Positions 1 to 13,680 of a stretch of 64,000 bases of DNA are shown here, one piece after another. Below the pieces are notes generated by a model. The model did not search any database. It was not told the DNA's origin and saw nothing but the letters and a program-made list of their open reading frames with translations. This DNA is from Gymnogyps californianus. Lineage: Eukaryota > Chordata > Aves > Accipitriformes > Cathartidae. The stretch is from positions 39,202,344 through 39,266,343 of the forward strand of contig NC_059474.1 of the NCBI RefSeq assembly GCF_018139145.2, in the 5' to 3' direction. The translations under genes were made by a program, and so were the position numbers. The first letter of the stretch is position 1; each line of letters opens with the position of its first letter.

Positions 1-3000
1 ACTGTGACAGTGTGTGCCTGATCTTAGAAAGGATTGTACCTGCAATTCAGCTTTATTCTCAGCCTGCTGTTGACTGACTGCCATGAAGCTGAGTACAGCA
101 AAAAATGTAAGACAGCCTGATAGTTCTGCCATAAGCACCAAGACCCTGCTTCAGTGGTGACAGGTTTTCCCATTCCTCTGTTGAAAGGTTCTTGAAGTCT
201 CTCTTCACAACCACATACAATGTATGTGGTACCACAACCACATACATGAGCTTGACACCCATTTTGGGACAAAGTGGGTGACGGAGGGCAGCTCTTCTCA
301 AAGACTGGTGCAGAAACAGGCATGTGAATGTCCTATATACAAGATGAGATGTTTTCCTTGAGGGTGCTAAATGGGTATTTGTGATGGGGGTCAGTGCCAA
401 AACACGCACTGTTCAGCATGCACTATGAAGAGCTTTGGGATACTTTGCAGATAAAGCAATATAAATACAATGGAGCACTTCAGCCTGAGTGGCTTCCACT
501 GAAGCATCCCTTGATCTTTCAGGAGCTGGATGTCTCATTTCTTTTTTCCATGCTTCTTCAGTGTCCTGTTAATTAGTTCTTCAGTAGTTACCTCTATTTT
601 TCCTCATATTTCCCTACCTTCAGTCCTTCTCTTACATCCTTCAAACTCTTCTGTTCCTAAAGTCTGGTTCCTCCTTCCCATATTCCTTTAGCGGAGACAT
701 TCAGCTTCCTGATGTATCCTTTCATCTTTGTTGTTCAGCTAGACCCCTTTCACACAGGTACACTGTACTCTATCCTCTTCCTCTACAACAGTGATTAAGG
801 AATCATCACCATTCTTCGTAAAAACAACAGAAATTCAAAAGTGTTTTTCCCAGCACTACATTTATGTTTACTCCAGCAGTTAGTGGAGGAGAAGGTGACT
901 GACTTGCTCAGAGAAGTCTGTACATAGTTTTGATTTGAAATGGGTTACAAGAACACTTCATGAGATCAAAGAAGTTAATCTGAAATTAATAAGAACTCAA
1001 TAAATATACAGGTATCAGAAAGACTGAATAAACCTGGTCTGTAAAATCAAGATTTATAAAAGTAGCTATTTCTATGTCTGTGAGTTTCTAAACCAGATGC
1101 TGTATTTCCACTGCTTAGCCCCTTGCATACCCATTCACACCTGTAAATGGAGTAGCCAAAATAATATTGAACATTATTCCACATCCATTTTGCAACCATG
1201 CAAATGGTTACACAGTAGCATTAAAATGTTTGCATATGGACATTTGCATTTTGCACAAAGATGTGTTTGCTTACCAACTGATAAAAAACCGCTAAAGGCA
1301 AAACATTAGCATAAAGAAAGTGCTTTCATAACATATACTGGAGAGACAACAGAATGCAGCACTTCCACAATGTCTAAACAAAGTATGTTCTCAGGATACT
1401 GATATAACCTGAGATTAGCAGAATTTTAAGGCATGTCAAGCTTATTCCAAGAATGTTAGCAGAGTTAATAGGAACCTGGAAAACTCTATATTAATGAGTA
1501 AGGATCAATAATTAAGATGAAACCAGCACTTTATTGATCATAGGCCACTCTCTTCTATTAAACAGTAAAACTAATTTCATAAGAGTAATAAGAGAGGGAC
1601 TGCTGAAGACAAACCATCCTGTTGGAGATTTTGACTTTAGTACCACATCTGCTCAAAGGTCACACTGCTCTCAACCTGTACACAGTCTGTGTGCAGTGCT
1701 GTGCACTATGAAAATCTATTTTGAAATCTCTGTGATGATCAATATAAAAATACCTTGCTCAATATTTCAAATCCAGTAATTAAAACATTTTTATACCCTT
1801 CTTTAAGCAAGGATATTACCTTCCTCTTAGGAAGGCACTTGGGTTCCTTAACAGCCTTTATCCAGTATATCTATCACTAAGAATTATCCTCATGATGATG
1901 TTCTTAACTACATATATTCATTATTCAATAAAGTAGCTATTTTTATGATGGAAATGATCTGGACATGACAAATAAATTATTCAGAATCATAAGTATATTG
2001 TCATTGACACCAGGTGTGAGTTAAAATTTTTAAATTAGTCGGCTAGCACTTTTGACGGATCATGAATATATTTCGTAAACTTTTTGCTTACTTTGCTATT
2101 TTTACCAATTCATTAGTTTCTGTTGCTAGGATGCATCATAGAATTGAAGAAGCATTTAATAGCAGCTGTAATATTTAGCTGATTCCTTAATTACATTCAA
2201 TTATTTTGAAAGAAAAAACATTAATTTTATAATTCAAGAATTGTGATCTTAAATTAGAAGCTAGGAAATGTTCAAAAGGTGACAGCAGAAAAAAATGGTA
2301 AGTTTAATTGAAATTTTTCCCTAAATCATTTTGCACATAGAGGTTCTCCTTTATGTTACATTTTATGTATCCACCTACTTTTGCAACTGAAAAAAATCAC
2401 TTTTGTATTTACTTAGAGTAGTAAGATTAAGAGTAAAACGAGTAAAGGGCAAAGAGGAGACTTGGCCTTATTGATCTGTTCCTACCACAGTGGAACCTAA
2501 TCAAAGATGAGACTTACAGTAGATCCACTGGATCAGTTGTACTAGACTTTCTGTTGTTCTTGCTGGTCTACTGCTATGTCAATATTGTCTTTGTGCACTG
2601 CATCTGAGAGAAAACTGGGGCAGGCTGTCTCATTTCCTAACACTCTCTAGCGTAAACTGGCTGCCTGAAAACTTTATAAAAAGTAGACTTGAGACTATTC
2701 TGTGTCCCAGGCGACTTGCCTTTGACCCTGAGGCATAATTACTATGCCTTGAAGTTTCTTAGAACTCAGTGCCAGCAATAGCAGTAAGGCAGTATTGAGG
2801 TGCGCCAGAGAAATGCTTTTAGGGTGACATCCCAGATATGTATAGAGGAGTGTGGGGCACACTATGACGGGTTATGAGGGTGCTGGAGAAGTGCAAGGTT
2901 TTCTGGGATTTTGGAGGACTGTCCCTCTTGGAAGAAGCAAAAATTGACGTTAGCAATTAGTAGACGACTCTCCTGTCCACTGTGCCAGTTTCCTCTTGGA

Positions 3001-4439
3001 GGGAAGAAGTCCCAATGGAGATTCTGAGTGAACTAACATTCATGCAATGTGGATAAGGAAAATGCAGCCTTGACCAAAACTAGGAATAAGTCATATTGAC
3101 AGTATTGACACCTCCACAGATGGAACTGTGAATTTCTGAAAGAGGCAAAAAAAGGGAGGAGGAATCAGAGAGCAGTGGAAAAATACTCAGGGAGCCAAAA
3201 CATCACTGAGGAAAAGGGAAGGAAACTTTTCCAATTGTTTAACTGTCTTTCTGCTTGCCTAGTTCATTGTCCAGCTTCTGCCTGTATTATTAAGAAACAT
3301 GTGTCCATGACTATTGAAAAATGGCCAGCTATATGACATAGAGATTCCTACGTAACACATTTATCATTCTGCTACTGTGACAGCTGTAGGAGTGTCTGTT
3401 CATTAGTATTTAAATCAGTTCATAAATATTTCAGTCTAAAATCCGGTTTAAATAAGCCTTACATCTGGTCACTGTAATGCTGTGGTTTAACGTCTGTTGT
3501 AAGCCTTAATTCTAGCCTGATATAATGCTATTGTATAGTCATACAATTTCATAAGGGCACTTATACAATAAAACAGGGATTTAATGGAGCACTTTATCTT
3601 TTTGCAATTTTTAGTTTCAGCTGACCATAGCAAGTGAAGTTAAAGGTTGTATAATATTGCACATCTCCCTCTGGCAGAATGACTCTTTTGCATAGAAAAG
3701 TTCTGCGTTTTAAGAAAAGGATGTGATTTTTTGAAAAGGCTTAGCTAAGATTTTTCCTAAGAAATGGGAATGTATACAATGCAGTCCTCTCATTTTCTTC
3801 CAGTTTCCCTCTTCCATTTAATTTTTAATGTTTTAAGTTATGACTGTAGAGGTGTTGGAATGATGTGAGTAATGCTGTTTTCAAAGCACAGTGAATCTTA
3901 AGGAGAAGCAGACACAAGTAAAAAAGGATATTTTAGGTCAGTAGAGAAATTCAGAAATTGAATATGAAAGTAGAGAGTTTCCCTTATATTTCCACATTAT
4001 TCTGTGTTAACCACCACTAGAACCTATTCCACTCAAATACCCCAATCTCCATAATTTTCTCATTGTGTATGAGCTTTGGGAAAAAAAATAGTGGGAGGAC
4101 TCTGAATTTGTCAAATGAGGATTAGGAAAAGAGAATAGCAGAAATGGCCCCATTTTTCATTAGTGCTCATATATATGCAACTAGTTCCTACAAAAGAGCA
4201 TAGCAGGAAAAAAATGGTGGTATAGAAAGGTCAGTAGCCATCTCACTTTACAGAGGACAAACATGTCTGCAGAATGCTGTCAGGTGTTAGTCTTTTAGTT
4301 CTGTCCATTATCACACATTACAGTATCCCCAGTCCAGTGATTCTCTCTAGGCACCTCAGACCTGTTTGTCTTTGTGTAACGTGGGGTACAAAGCATTACA
4401 CTAATGTAAATTTAGTGTAATAATACTAATACTGTGTAA
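1..4439. other. Non-coding AT-rich DNA, no gene recognised
   Basis: Both strands carry only short open frames (under about 120 codons), none with a recognisable domain, splice context or codon pattern. Apart from a small palindrome near 210-246, I see no repeat family here. The stretch around 3,400-3,660 is rich in homeodomain-like AT motifs and looks like possible conserved non-coding DNA, but this is only an impression without an alignment. Confidence 0.55.
210..246. repeat. Short palindrome plus direct repeat
   Basis: A perfect 10-bp inverted repeat (ACCACATACA, one A, TGTATGTGGT) spans 210-230. The left arm is repeated directly at 237-246. The three arms lie within 37 bp. It could form a small hairpin or be a diverged tandem duplication; no function is inferred. 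Confidence 0.6.
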
Positions 4440-4605
4440 TAGCTGTGTAATACTACTACTACTCCTCTGTATTTAATTAATAACTTTCATGTAAGAATCT
4501 TAGGCCATTTTAAAACATTAATTCAGTAGACTCCATGACACTTTTGTGAACAGACAAAGAAAACAAAGCACAGAAAGGGGCAACCTGCCCACCAGTGTAT
4601 ACAGT
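4440..4605 (+). repeat. Ancient MIR-like SINE relic
   Basis: The stretch follows the recognisable layout of the amniote MIR-type core: a TACTACTACT-type segment, then a cattaatt block near 4,515, a cctgtgagg-like block, and the diagnostic 'acaaagcacagaaaggggcaac' type segment at about 4,565-4,585 followed by 'ctgccca'. The last part corresponds to the well-known gag-gca-cag-aga segment of these SINEs. Divergence is heavy, as expected of a mammal/bird ancestral insertion. The family name comes from memory of the motif and not from a search. Confidence 0.45.
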
Positions 4606-7600
4606 TTATTTTCTCTGACATCATCCATACAAAAATTAAACGTCTAATATAAGCTCAGAGCCTAGGATCCTTCTATAACCAAGACAGGGAAAGAAATATT
4701 TTCAGGAGTGGGTTATACCGTCTATCTATGTTGGGCACTTATTCTATGGTGGGTTTTCCTTCACCACCTATAGCTGGAGCTAGACAGGTATCTTTAAGGT
4801 GGACAAAGTTAAATCATATGAATCTCATCTTCAGTAGCTATATGGCAAACTTATAAGATCTTTATTTCCAATCTTTTTTTCTCCAACTACTAAAGAAAAT
4901 AGTTAGCTAAACATGTTGCTTGCCTAGGCTTTTCACCATCAGCCTCTACTGTACTATTACCCTAATTATAGAAATGTAATGCTAGAAGTCAGCACCAGGT
5001 ATTTATAAGTGGCTTCTGAAATGGCTGGAACAGATTTCCAATTGCTTGGAGTCGTCCTCTGGGAAAATATTTTGAAATGATTCAATGTTATTATAGGCTA
5101 GATTTTTATGGTCTGATTTTTCAAAATTGCTAGATATCCAATCTGCTGAAGTCTTCTGAAAAGAGATCGCTTATTCTGATGCTAAAAATGGGAAATGAAT
5201 TCCAGGGAAATTCTGGCTGAGAATATTAATGCTGAGTTCTTTTTAAAATACTAGAGATTGAGAATAATAAAAGGGATAATGGAGCTGAAAATATGCAGAG
5301 CCATGAACAACCAATGTTTCCTATTTGTAAAACCACCCTTGTTGAAATATGATGCCTCTTGCGATTTTTCTTACTTTCAAATAAACTCAACATGCCAAAG
5401 TTATCAATGTCCTTTCCAGTATAATTCTCTTTTGCTTGGATACTAACACAGTTTTGGTGCATTAACTTTCCAGCTGAACGGCTGGAATTTGTGGTTTAAT
5501 TGCCACTTGCTCCATGGTTTAGTAGATAAACTCAGCAGCTGTTGCTTTGTGTTGGACGTGGTTTGGAGAATCTGTGGATACTTCAGCCCTTATTTGAAAG
5601 CCAAAACATTTTGACCCAGCTGCAGTATGAAAATGAGCTGGCAAAACTTCTCTTCAAGCAAATATATCCAATTCATTCAAACTCTGCTTACAATATGTTT
5701 GAGACTAGACGCTGAAACTGCAGAAAGACATGATGAATAACAGACCAAGATCAAATAAACTACGAGTAGTAGTGGTTTTCTTAATATTGCTCAAGAAGCT
5801 ACACTTTCTACCTAGACTTTGGCTATTATGATCTCTCTGCTGGAGCTATTCCCTTGAGAGTGAATTCTGATATTAAACCTGTCCTGCCAGATATCGGGTA
5901 GATATTTTTCATTTAAAGGAATTTTTTAAAAGTGAAAATAAAAGTACTATGGTAACACAGTAGCTCCAGAAACCATGAGAGAAAGCATGCCATTTGTCTG
6001 TTAAGAGAAATGTACCTGTAATTCACTTAGACACAGACTTAGAAGTGTTTCAGAATGACCTAGTACACAGAGTGATAAACATTACATAAGTATTCTTCTG
6101 CATAGAAAACATTCGTCACCTCTTCTGAAAATTACAGATATAGACAAATTTCGTGAGCTGTGTAGTACTTCTAAATGCATTGTATGGAAACCTCTTGGCT
6201 ATCAGAATACACTTCAGTTCTACAGTCAGCATTGAACATCTGTGGGTCCTAAAATACATTACAAAACTGAAAGCATTTTTTGCACACGATGCAGAATCTT
6301 ACAAGGGATGTATAGATTTAAAAAGTTAATTTAGTGCATTACTTGTACCATTGAGGTCAGTGAGTGTTTCATTACTGATTCAGTAAGGATCCACCATCTG
6401 CTTGCTGAGCAGTTCCAGTGAAACATAATTAGAGGAATCTTACCATTACCTGGGACTCGTGACAGATTACCTTGTGCCCTGAAGTACAGCCTTTACAGGA
6501 TAAAAACCGAATGCCAGATTTACAAATTTCTAATGGGGTTTCTGCTGAGTTACGGAACTATAACCTGAGATGTACATAGATACATTAAGAGTTGGGTAAT
6601 AAGCAGCTTTAGCTCCTATAAAAATAATTTGGTAAGAGTAGAGGACTTCAGATTAAGAGCTGACCACACACTTGATACCTCTTTTGAATACTAGTAACTG
6701 GAGATGAGGGAAAGGAGTCATGAAAGGAGCATTTTAGCCTTGTGTCAATTCCTACCTCTCTGAATGAATTTGAGACTAGGTCTTGAAGGCACAGAGGGAT
6801 GAAATAGGTAGGGAAGCGGCAGCCCCAGCTGGTGAGCTCTGACCAACCTCTACTGCTTGGCACAGATTAACCTTTGAGCTTGTCTCTCATACTTTTAACA
6901 GTTTAATTTTGCCTATACTTCTGAACAAATCAGGCCCAGATGGTAAAACTACAGTTTCAATTAGTGCTGTGGCCTATCTCCAAAGTTCACATCAAGTAGG
7001 AAATGCACTAGAATGCAGGTTAGTAAAATATACCCTTAAAACCAAAGAACTGATAGGAGATCTGAGGCCTTTCAAACCTTTATTATGTTCTGTAACATGA
7101 AGTTCCAGCATGAGTTTCAATATTGTGCCTGGGAATAAATGTTTAAAAAGATCAATACAAACTTGAAGTGGATTCAAATTTACAGCACAGAACTATTTAA
7201 GAACAAACTGCAGAGAATTTATATGAAGAAGATGGATGTCAGAATAAAAAAGAATATCTAGTTTATTGCTTGAAAAACTGGCTAAGAAGAGTCTCTGTAT
7301 GAAACTGGAGTGACAAACCAAACGTTTTATTGTTTTGGAAAGGCATAAATTCAAAAATTTGAGGTTCAAGACCTTACAGATGGCATCTGTTACAGCTCTG
7401 CTGCTGAATGTGTAATACAAGTCCCCAAGTTCAAGTGAGAGTTGTACAGACATAATGTTGATTTTTTTTCTTTCTGAGGGACAGATTACAGCAGCAATAT
7501 TTCTTTTCATAAAAATTGAGTGAAAGTTTGTCCCAGCAACACAATTCTGAATAGAATGAAAGAATCAAGAGACAAAAATAGAAAATAGTACAAGAAAAAA

Positions 7601-8087
7601 CCCCCCATCCTAATAAAAAGGGGTTTTTATGACTAGTTGCATGACTTAACTTCATTCAGACTATATCATTTATGCTAATACTGTTAAAAAATAGAGTGAA
7701 ATATTATTTTCTCCACAGAACAAGAACATAGATAGAAATAGCATTTTGATCAAGAGATACAATTCCACAAAATTATGCCTGTACCTTTCCTTTAAAGATT
7801 CCCAAGCATGTGATTCTAGTAAGATTTCTTTTGTTTACAGAATTGTCAAATGAGTTTCTAGGTTCTTATTTGCCAGGAGGTTGTTTAATGGTGAATTCTC
7901 ACTACCGACAACCTACTAATCTTCCCTTGTAGTTGTACTACATGAAAACTGGTGATTTTTTTTTAGTCAACATTTTTCCATTTCATCTGTTATATGTTTC
8001 ATTCATCACACAAAAAAATATTATTCAGGTTTGGGACTTTATAGTCTGAGGTAATTTATTTTGTGTGTTATGTGAAATGTCACATAC
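4606..8087. other. Non-coding AT-rich DNA, no gene recognised
   Basis: No coding region, RNA gene or clear mobile element is visible. A small A/C-rich then G/T-rich inverted repeat near 7,596-7,629 (arms AAAAAACCCC and GGGGTTTTTA, one mismatch) is the only local structure I noticed. Confidence 0.5.
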
Positions 8088-8160
8088 ATGGAGTGAAAAT
8101 CTGGCCTCACTGAACTTAACAGAAGTAATTTCTATTGACCTTCAGAGGGGCAAGGTTTTG
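8088..8160. repeat. Possible ancient palindromic amniote repeat
   Basis: The segment reads as a decayed copy of a palindromic interspersed repeat of archosaurs and turtles. It begins with a 'gtgaaaatctggcc' type block, has a centre built from near-complementary 'cactgaactt' and 'attgaccttcag' blocks, and ends with 'ggggcaaggtttt', roughly the reverse complement of the start. The family name is not known to me with certainty. Confidence 0.35.
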
Positions 8161-11100
8161 TTCATAGTCATCAATAAAGATGTCAATATTTACTAACAGT
8201 TATAAGACATCTTCTTTTTATTATTTAGAATGACAAATAACTGAAGTATCTTTGGTAACTGTGAAAATTGTTGGCAAATGCTGACATTTTATTAGTGCCT
8301 CCTACATTGATCATGTTAAAATACTACACACAGTGATTCTTTACTTAACTGTTTTATCCTTCTCAGCAATGACGGGGACAAGCTTCTGGTTATATTTTTC
8401 TTTGGAACTTCAATTAAATTCATGACAATGAATACCTATAACTGATGCTGAATAGTCTTAAAGCCTGAAAAATCACATTATATTGTACTTTTCATTTTTG
8501 ATCTTAACAAAGTTTTTCTTGAACATCATAATTTTTCTGCAATGCATTAACATTTTTCTACGGTCATTTTTGAGACTTATGAATGGTTTGAAAAATAGTA
8601 GATGACATGCATTGACCTGACAGTAGTTCAAGTACTTCAATTATAAATATACATTAATATGTCATATTGCAATGACTAATTACTTTGAAATGTGTTGATT
8701 AATTATCCCATAAGAATTCTACACTGTGGTATTCTCACAAGGTGACATCTGCAAATGCAGGCCTGACAATTTGACGAGGAAAGTGGCTTGTAAGTAGGAC
8801 CTTTGGCATCAAATAGCTGCCCTGAACAAATCTGTGTGAACATGTTTTGAGTTCTCTGTACCCTCACGAGACTGACACCCTCCCTTTTTGTCTCCTTAAA
8901 CCTTGTTTTCTCATTCTTTTCAGTGGAGCACCTTGTAAATTCTTACAAACTTAGGAAATGCAATATCTATCCCCCCTAGCCCCCCAAAAAGCCCTACCCC
9001 ACAACAAAGAACTAGCAAACATTTCTGTTTCAGGAAAGAGAATAAGCATACGATTAACCCTTGACACTGTTATGGTCTTGTCATTGATGTGTTTACATCA
9101 TTAAACTCAAGAACCTGATAAAGAATCTTCCTGTACTAGTGATTTAGAATATAAAAGAGAGTTTGTTGATCTAATCCTTACTACTGTGTTCACTATATCA
9201 TAGGATATGTTCACAGTCATTGTACTTTCACTTGTAGATACTAATATTCAATGGAGCACCTTTAAAAAAATCTTAACTGTTATATCACTTTTGCAAAGAC
9301 AGAACCAGTGAATGCACTTTTTTCCCCCAAATAAGTACAAATTAATGGTGATGATAGCATTTAAAATAATATTCTAGTGTATGTGTATATTATGCAACAC
9401 CTCTATTGATTAAATTAGAAATGTTATGTGTAAATATATACATAAATAAAAACTCTAACAATTAATGTGTGCACTCACAACATAATATCAACACAATATG
9501 ATAATATTTTAATAAAATGTATTACAAAGAAAGTGATCAAGCTACTAAAAGCAAAAAAAAAAAGATTATATATTATATTTAGTGAACTTGAAATTTTTGC
9601 TTGTACTTGGTTAGTGGTATTATCAGCTTGAGGTGTCAGTGTTCATACCTTTTGTAGGGAAAAATTATTCTAAAAACAGTAACATTTGGTTGGTCATTTA
9701 GCAGATAAAAAGAATCATACTGGTACCTAACTTCATCATATGCAACATCCCTATATGATTGAAAGACGAATTAAAAGAAGCAAGTTTCTGTAGCTTAACA
9801 AAGACATTTAGAATAAAACTGTATCTTTAATATGAATTCAGATGGGAAGTAAAAATTCAAGATCAGGAGAAAGTGAAGGAAAAAGGAAAGAAAAACATGG
9901 ATCGGGGTTATAGATGTTCTGTCCTGGACATTGATGAAACAGTCATTACCGACAGAGATGGCATCCTGTGAAGAGATGAATTGCTGCTGCTGCTGCTACT
10001 TTGCTGAAGGTGCTTTGAAATGGAAATAATAACAGGCTTGAATGTCCTGACCAAGCAAGGTTGTATGTGGAAATCAGAGCTGTACTTGGCAAATGATAAG
10101 AAAAATTGCAATCAAAGCTGAGTGGCAGAAGTGCAACATGCATGTCCACAGAAGAATTAGAATTAGGCAATATGGCAAGGATTTAGAAATGAAAATGTTC
10201 AAAGGTACAAATGAGCTGTCTTTGTTAGACAGAGTTCAAACCTAATCTTCACTAGCACAGGAGTGCACATAAAAGGTAGCTACTGACATAATAAAATTTG
10301 GATTTACACCAGCACCTGCAGTGGCAATATTTGGGCCAAGCTGCTTTTATATGAAGGATATGCTATTAGACTGGATGAAACCTTTCTGATCATCACAGAG
10401 AAGTGAATAGGGAAGTAGGAAGGGGAGCCACTGACAAAATTCTGTAAAATAGTTGTATGAAGCAATCGTGGCATCTCTGGGGCTTGCAGTTCTTGAGCAG
10501 CTTTGCTAAGTGTGCAGTGTCAGGGGTCTGAATCAGATGAGCCATCAATTATATTGAGGCCCTGGAAACAGAAGAATCTCTAGTGGACTATAGGGCTTCC
10601 TTTGGAGCTGTGACATCCCGGAAAGCCCATCCCCAAGCTATAGAGGAGGAAGCCTGGTTACCACAGCAACTTTCTGGCCAGCTCATGAAAAGGCTGTCAA
10701 AAATGAGAAATCTGGGGTTCAATGAAGTGGTGTTTTTCAGTGAAACCCTGCCTACAGTGCTGAAGTTCTGTTTAAACCTAATAAACATTTATTAACCTCC
10801 TTCAGGCACCAAGTTGCTGAAACCACTGAAGGCTCTGGTTTGAAAAAAAGCAGACCTGAAGTACAGGCAAGGCACGTGTGGGGAAAATTATTTCACAGGT
10901 TCTTTTGGGGAAATCCTGTGGAACTACAAACTGTACAGTAGATCAAAACTGAAGAGAAGAGAGGGCACCAGGTATAACATGAACAACCATTGGGAACATA
11001 CTAGAAAAAAGGCAAAGAAGAGATTTAGGCCAGATGGAGATTGAGTTTTTTCCTAATAGGAAATGGACCTGTGAGCAGAAGAAAACATTTTTTTTCTTTT

Positions 11101-11690
11101 TGATTCCTCCTTTGAGGAAACTGCCGTTATTTGAATGTTTACATTTACATGGCCCCAAACTTTGGCTAACAATTTTGGTCAGAATACAGAATGGTACCAT
11201 ATGTTCATTCTGTGGCAATTTTGTTAAAATAGCTATCTTTTAACAGAAACATTTAAAAGAGTATTAAGTATAAATGCTGACAAAACAGCTGTCACTTTGC
11301 TATTATAATATGTTTATAGTAAGGTTATGACACAAGCAGGTTTGGAATGTTTCCTGTTTCAATTAAAATCCATTTTGTTTAAAAATAAGAAATCTACCAG
11401 GTCTCATTAGTTTCCTACAACTCTTGTTTGCAATTCATTTGAAAAAGCTATTGGTTTCAAAATTTTTTTATCCGAGTGCTAATATTGTGCCACTGACCTG
11501 TAGAAAGCAGCAGACGTACTGTTACACAGCAGTTTTCAGACTAAATTTGAGCCCTCTGGGAAATGCAGAATGAATCTTAAGAGAGTGAAAGAAAATCAGG
11601 CAAAGCTTTTGCCTTCTCCCTCCCCACTTTTCCTCTCTGTTTCCCCCATTTCCTATCTCTCCAAAAGTTTCGGCTTCTTTGGCAGTCCAG
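8161..11690. other. Non-coding DNA, one unexplained GC-richer patch
   Basis: Mostly AT-rich and featureless. A short (TGC)n run lies near 9,981-9,998. The patch at about 10,440-10,900 is richer in GC than its surroundings and contains an open frame (10,583-10,795) ending just after AATAAA at 10,780-10,785. It could be a scrap of a retroposed transcript or repeat, but no protein family is recognised. Confidence 0.45.
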
Positions 11691-12180
11691 AAGACATTTT
11701 CTTGAAGCCAGCAGGGGACAGAGGCAAGGGGACCAAAGGCACAGACTGCTGAGGGCTGCGTGCACACAAAATGTTGGGAAGAGGTCTACTACCTCCTCAA
11801 ACCTTCTCTTACCCCTGCAAAGCAAGTCGGGCTGTGCGAGGGTGGCACATCAGGGTGGCTGTCTAAGCCATCTCTTTGAGATGGTGTGAAGAACCCAGTT
11901 GACTAGGCTAGGGCAGGGCAGATGAGCAAGGCTGGGGCAGACTGGGGGATGGATAGGGGCATGTGGGGGAATTGGGACTCCTCTGAGCCAACACTGCCAA
12001 AACGGGGAATGAGCATGTGTCCTGGTTTCGGCCCAGGGAAGGACAGGGAAGGAGTCCTTGCTGAAATCCAGAGTTCAGAGGTTTCTGTGGATGTGTGTGG
12101 CTGGGTCCCTTCAGGATCTGGGAAAGGGTTTAACTGAATAGTTTTCTGTGTGTGTATGTGTGTGTGTGGGTTCCTTCTCT
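11691..12180. other. GC-rich patch with (TG)n tract
   Basis: About 490 bp that is clearly richer in G (many GGGG runs around 11,930-12,130) than flanking DNA. It contains a perfect 7-bp stem with a 3-nt loop at 11,868-11,884 and ends in an interrupted (TG)n run at 12,147-12,168. It does not read as a CpG island, since CpG is sparse, and no coding frame in it is recognisable. It may be an unrecognised repeat or an isolated regulatory patch. Confidence 0.4.
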
Positions 12181-13680
12181 CTCTTTTTTTGGCAGGGAGG
12201 GGAGGCAGTGAGGGAAATATATTATTATCTTCAAGGTTATGAGTTAGGGGTGTAGAGATTTAAGGTATCTAAGGATTTCAGGGAGGCCAGAGAAAGAAAG
12301 AAGTGAGGGAGAGAGCAAAATACCGCTAAGAGAGGAGTTGTCAAAAAAGGTTGAGTCCTGGTGCTACAGTGCATTAGCAGAAACAATATTTATTTCTTTC
12401 TTACTAAAAACAAATACAGATGATGTTGCTGATAAGTCAGTGAAGAAATAACTGTTTGGCAGAGAAAAATGTCAACATACATAATGCTTCATAGATTTGT
12501 CTGAAGTGTATCTATGCAAAGTAGAGATACATGCTAACATTTTGATGGGTTGTTACAGGCTTTAATATAAATAATTATTTTGTCTTTTTTTATACTTTAA
12601 ATGTTTTTTTAGTGTTTCTACTTAAAGGTACTCTTTCAAGTATCAACACGTACCTAAAATTGAAGAATGGAGAGTGTGGAGTAAAGCAGAAATAGATAAC
12701 AGACCTCAGGTATTTGCAGGGATCTTTGCTCTCATTCTTTCATCTTTCAGCCACTTCCATGTCTTCCCCGAATTTCTGTCCACTGTGTTTGTCTTCAAAC
12801 TACAAAAACTTCTTTACCAGTCCAAAAATATGACCAAGTGCAACACATACATTCAGTTCTTTGTAGGTTTCTGAGGTATACCACCAGTCCTCACAATTTC
12901 TGGCAAGCTGGTAATTTTGTGACATGCTTCTTAAAAAATGCAAACTAACAATGTATTTTACTAGATCAATGGAATCTGAATTATTGTTTATTTTACAGTG
13001 TAATATATGAAAGTATTGCTTAAAATTTTGCTTTGATAACAAGAGTACTTAACTGCTGTACAGCCTCCTTTACCACATGCTTCTTTGACACCTTAATCAC
13101 AAGAGAAAGAAGGAAGACTGTTCTGGTCTGATTGAGATGTATTTAGCATATATAAAGCTGTCTTCTGTAGCTTTTTTTGTTGAATTCTTTGTCTAATGAG
13201 CTTTTCACTCTTTTCCTCTACCATACCGAACAGAAGTAACAGGTATCCCATAACAGGAATTAAATCTCTCTCTTATTTTAATTTTTGAAGCATGGAACAT
13301 TGTGGAATTTAACATACTAAATAAAATTTTCAGTTATCATTATCACTAAATAACATATAACTTCAGAAAATGAAAAAAATAAAACCTAAGCCTTCAGTAA
13401 ACCCTAAGTTCTTAAAAAATCTCCTGCTGTCACTGAACTACTTTCCATTCAGTCTTTGAATTGAGTCGAATGTCTAAGTGTGGCTCAGAAAGACCAGGCA
13501 ACAGAGTTTTGTGCTTTATTCATATGGTGGCATGTTAAGTTCCTGTGAGCGTATAAGCACGCATATCTGTGTGCATCAGCACCAAGCATATCCCAAAAAT
13601 GGTACCGTCAAACTATTTTAACATTCATGATTGATTTTTCCCTAGCTTTTCAATGTGAAAACTTCTCTCCTTTTCTATAG
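12181..13680. other. Non-coding AT-rich DNA, nothing recognised
   Basis: No coding, RNA or mobile-element signal found on either strand. Confidence 0.55.

Noticed and set aside
12015..12036. LTR start-like string TGTCCTGGTTTCGGC
   Set aside because: Only about 15 bp agree with the LTR family start; the following sequence diverges at once and no LTR end or duplication is present.
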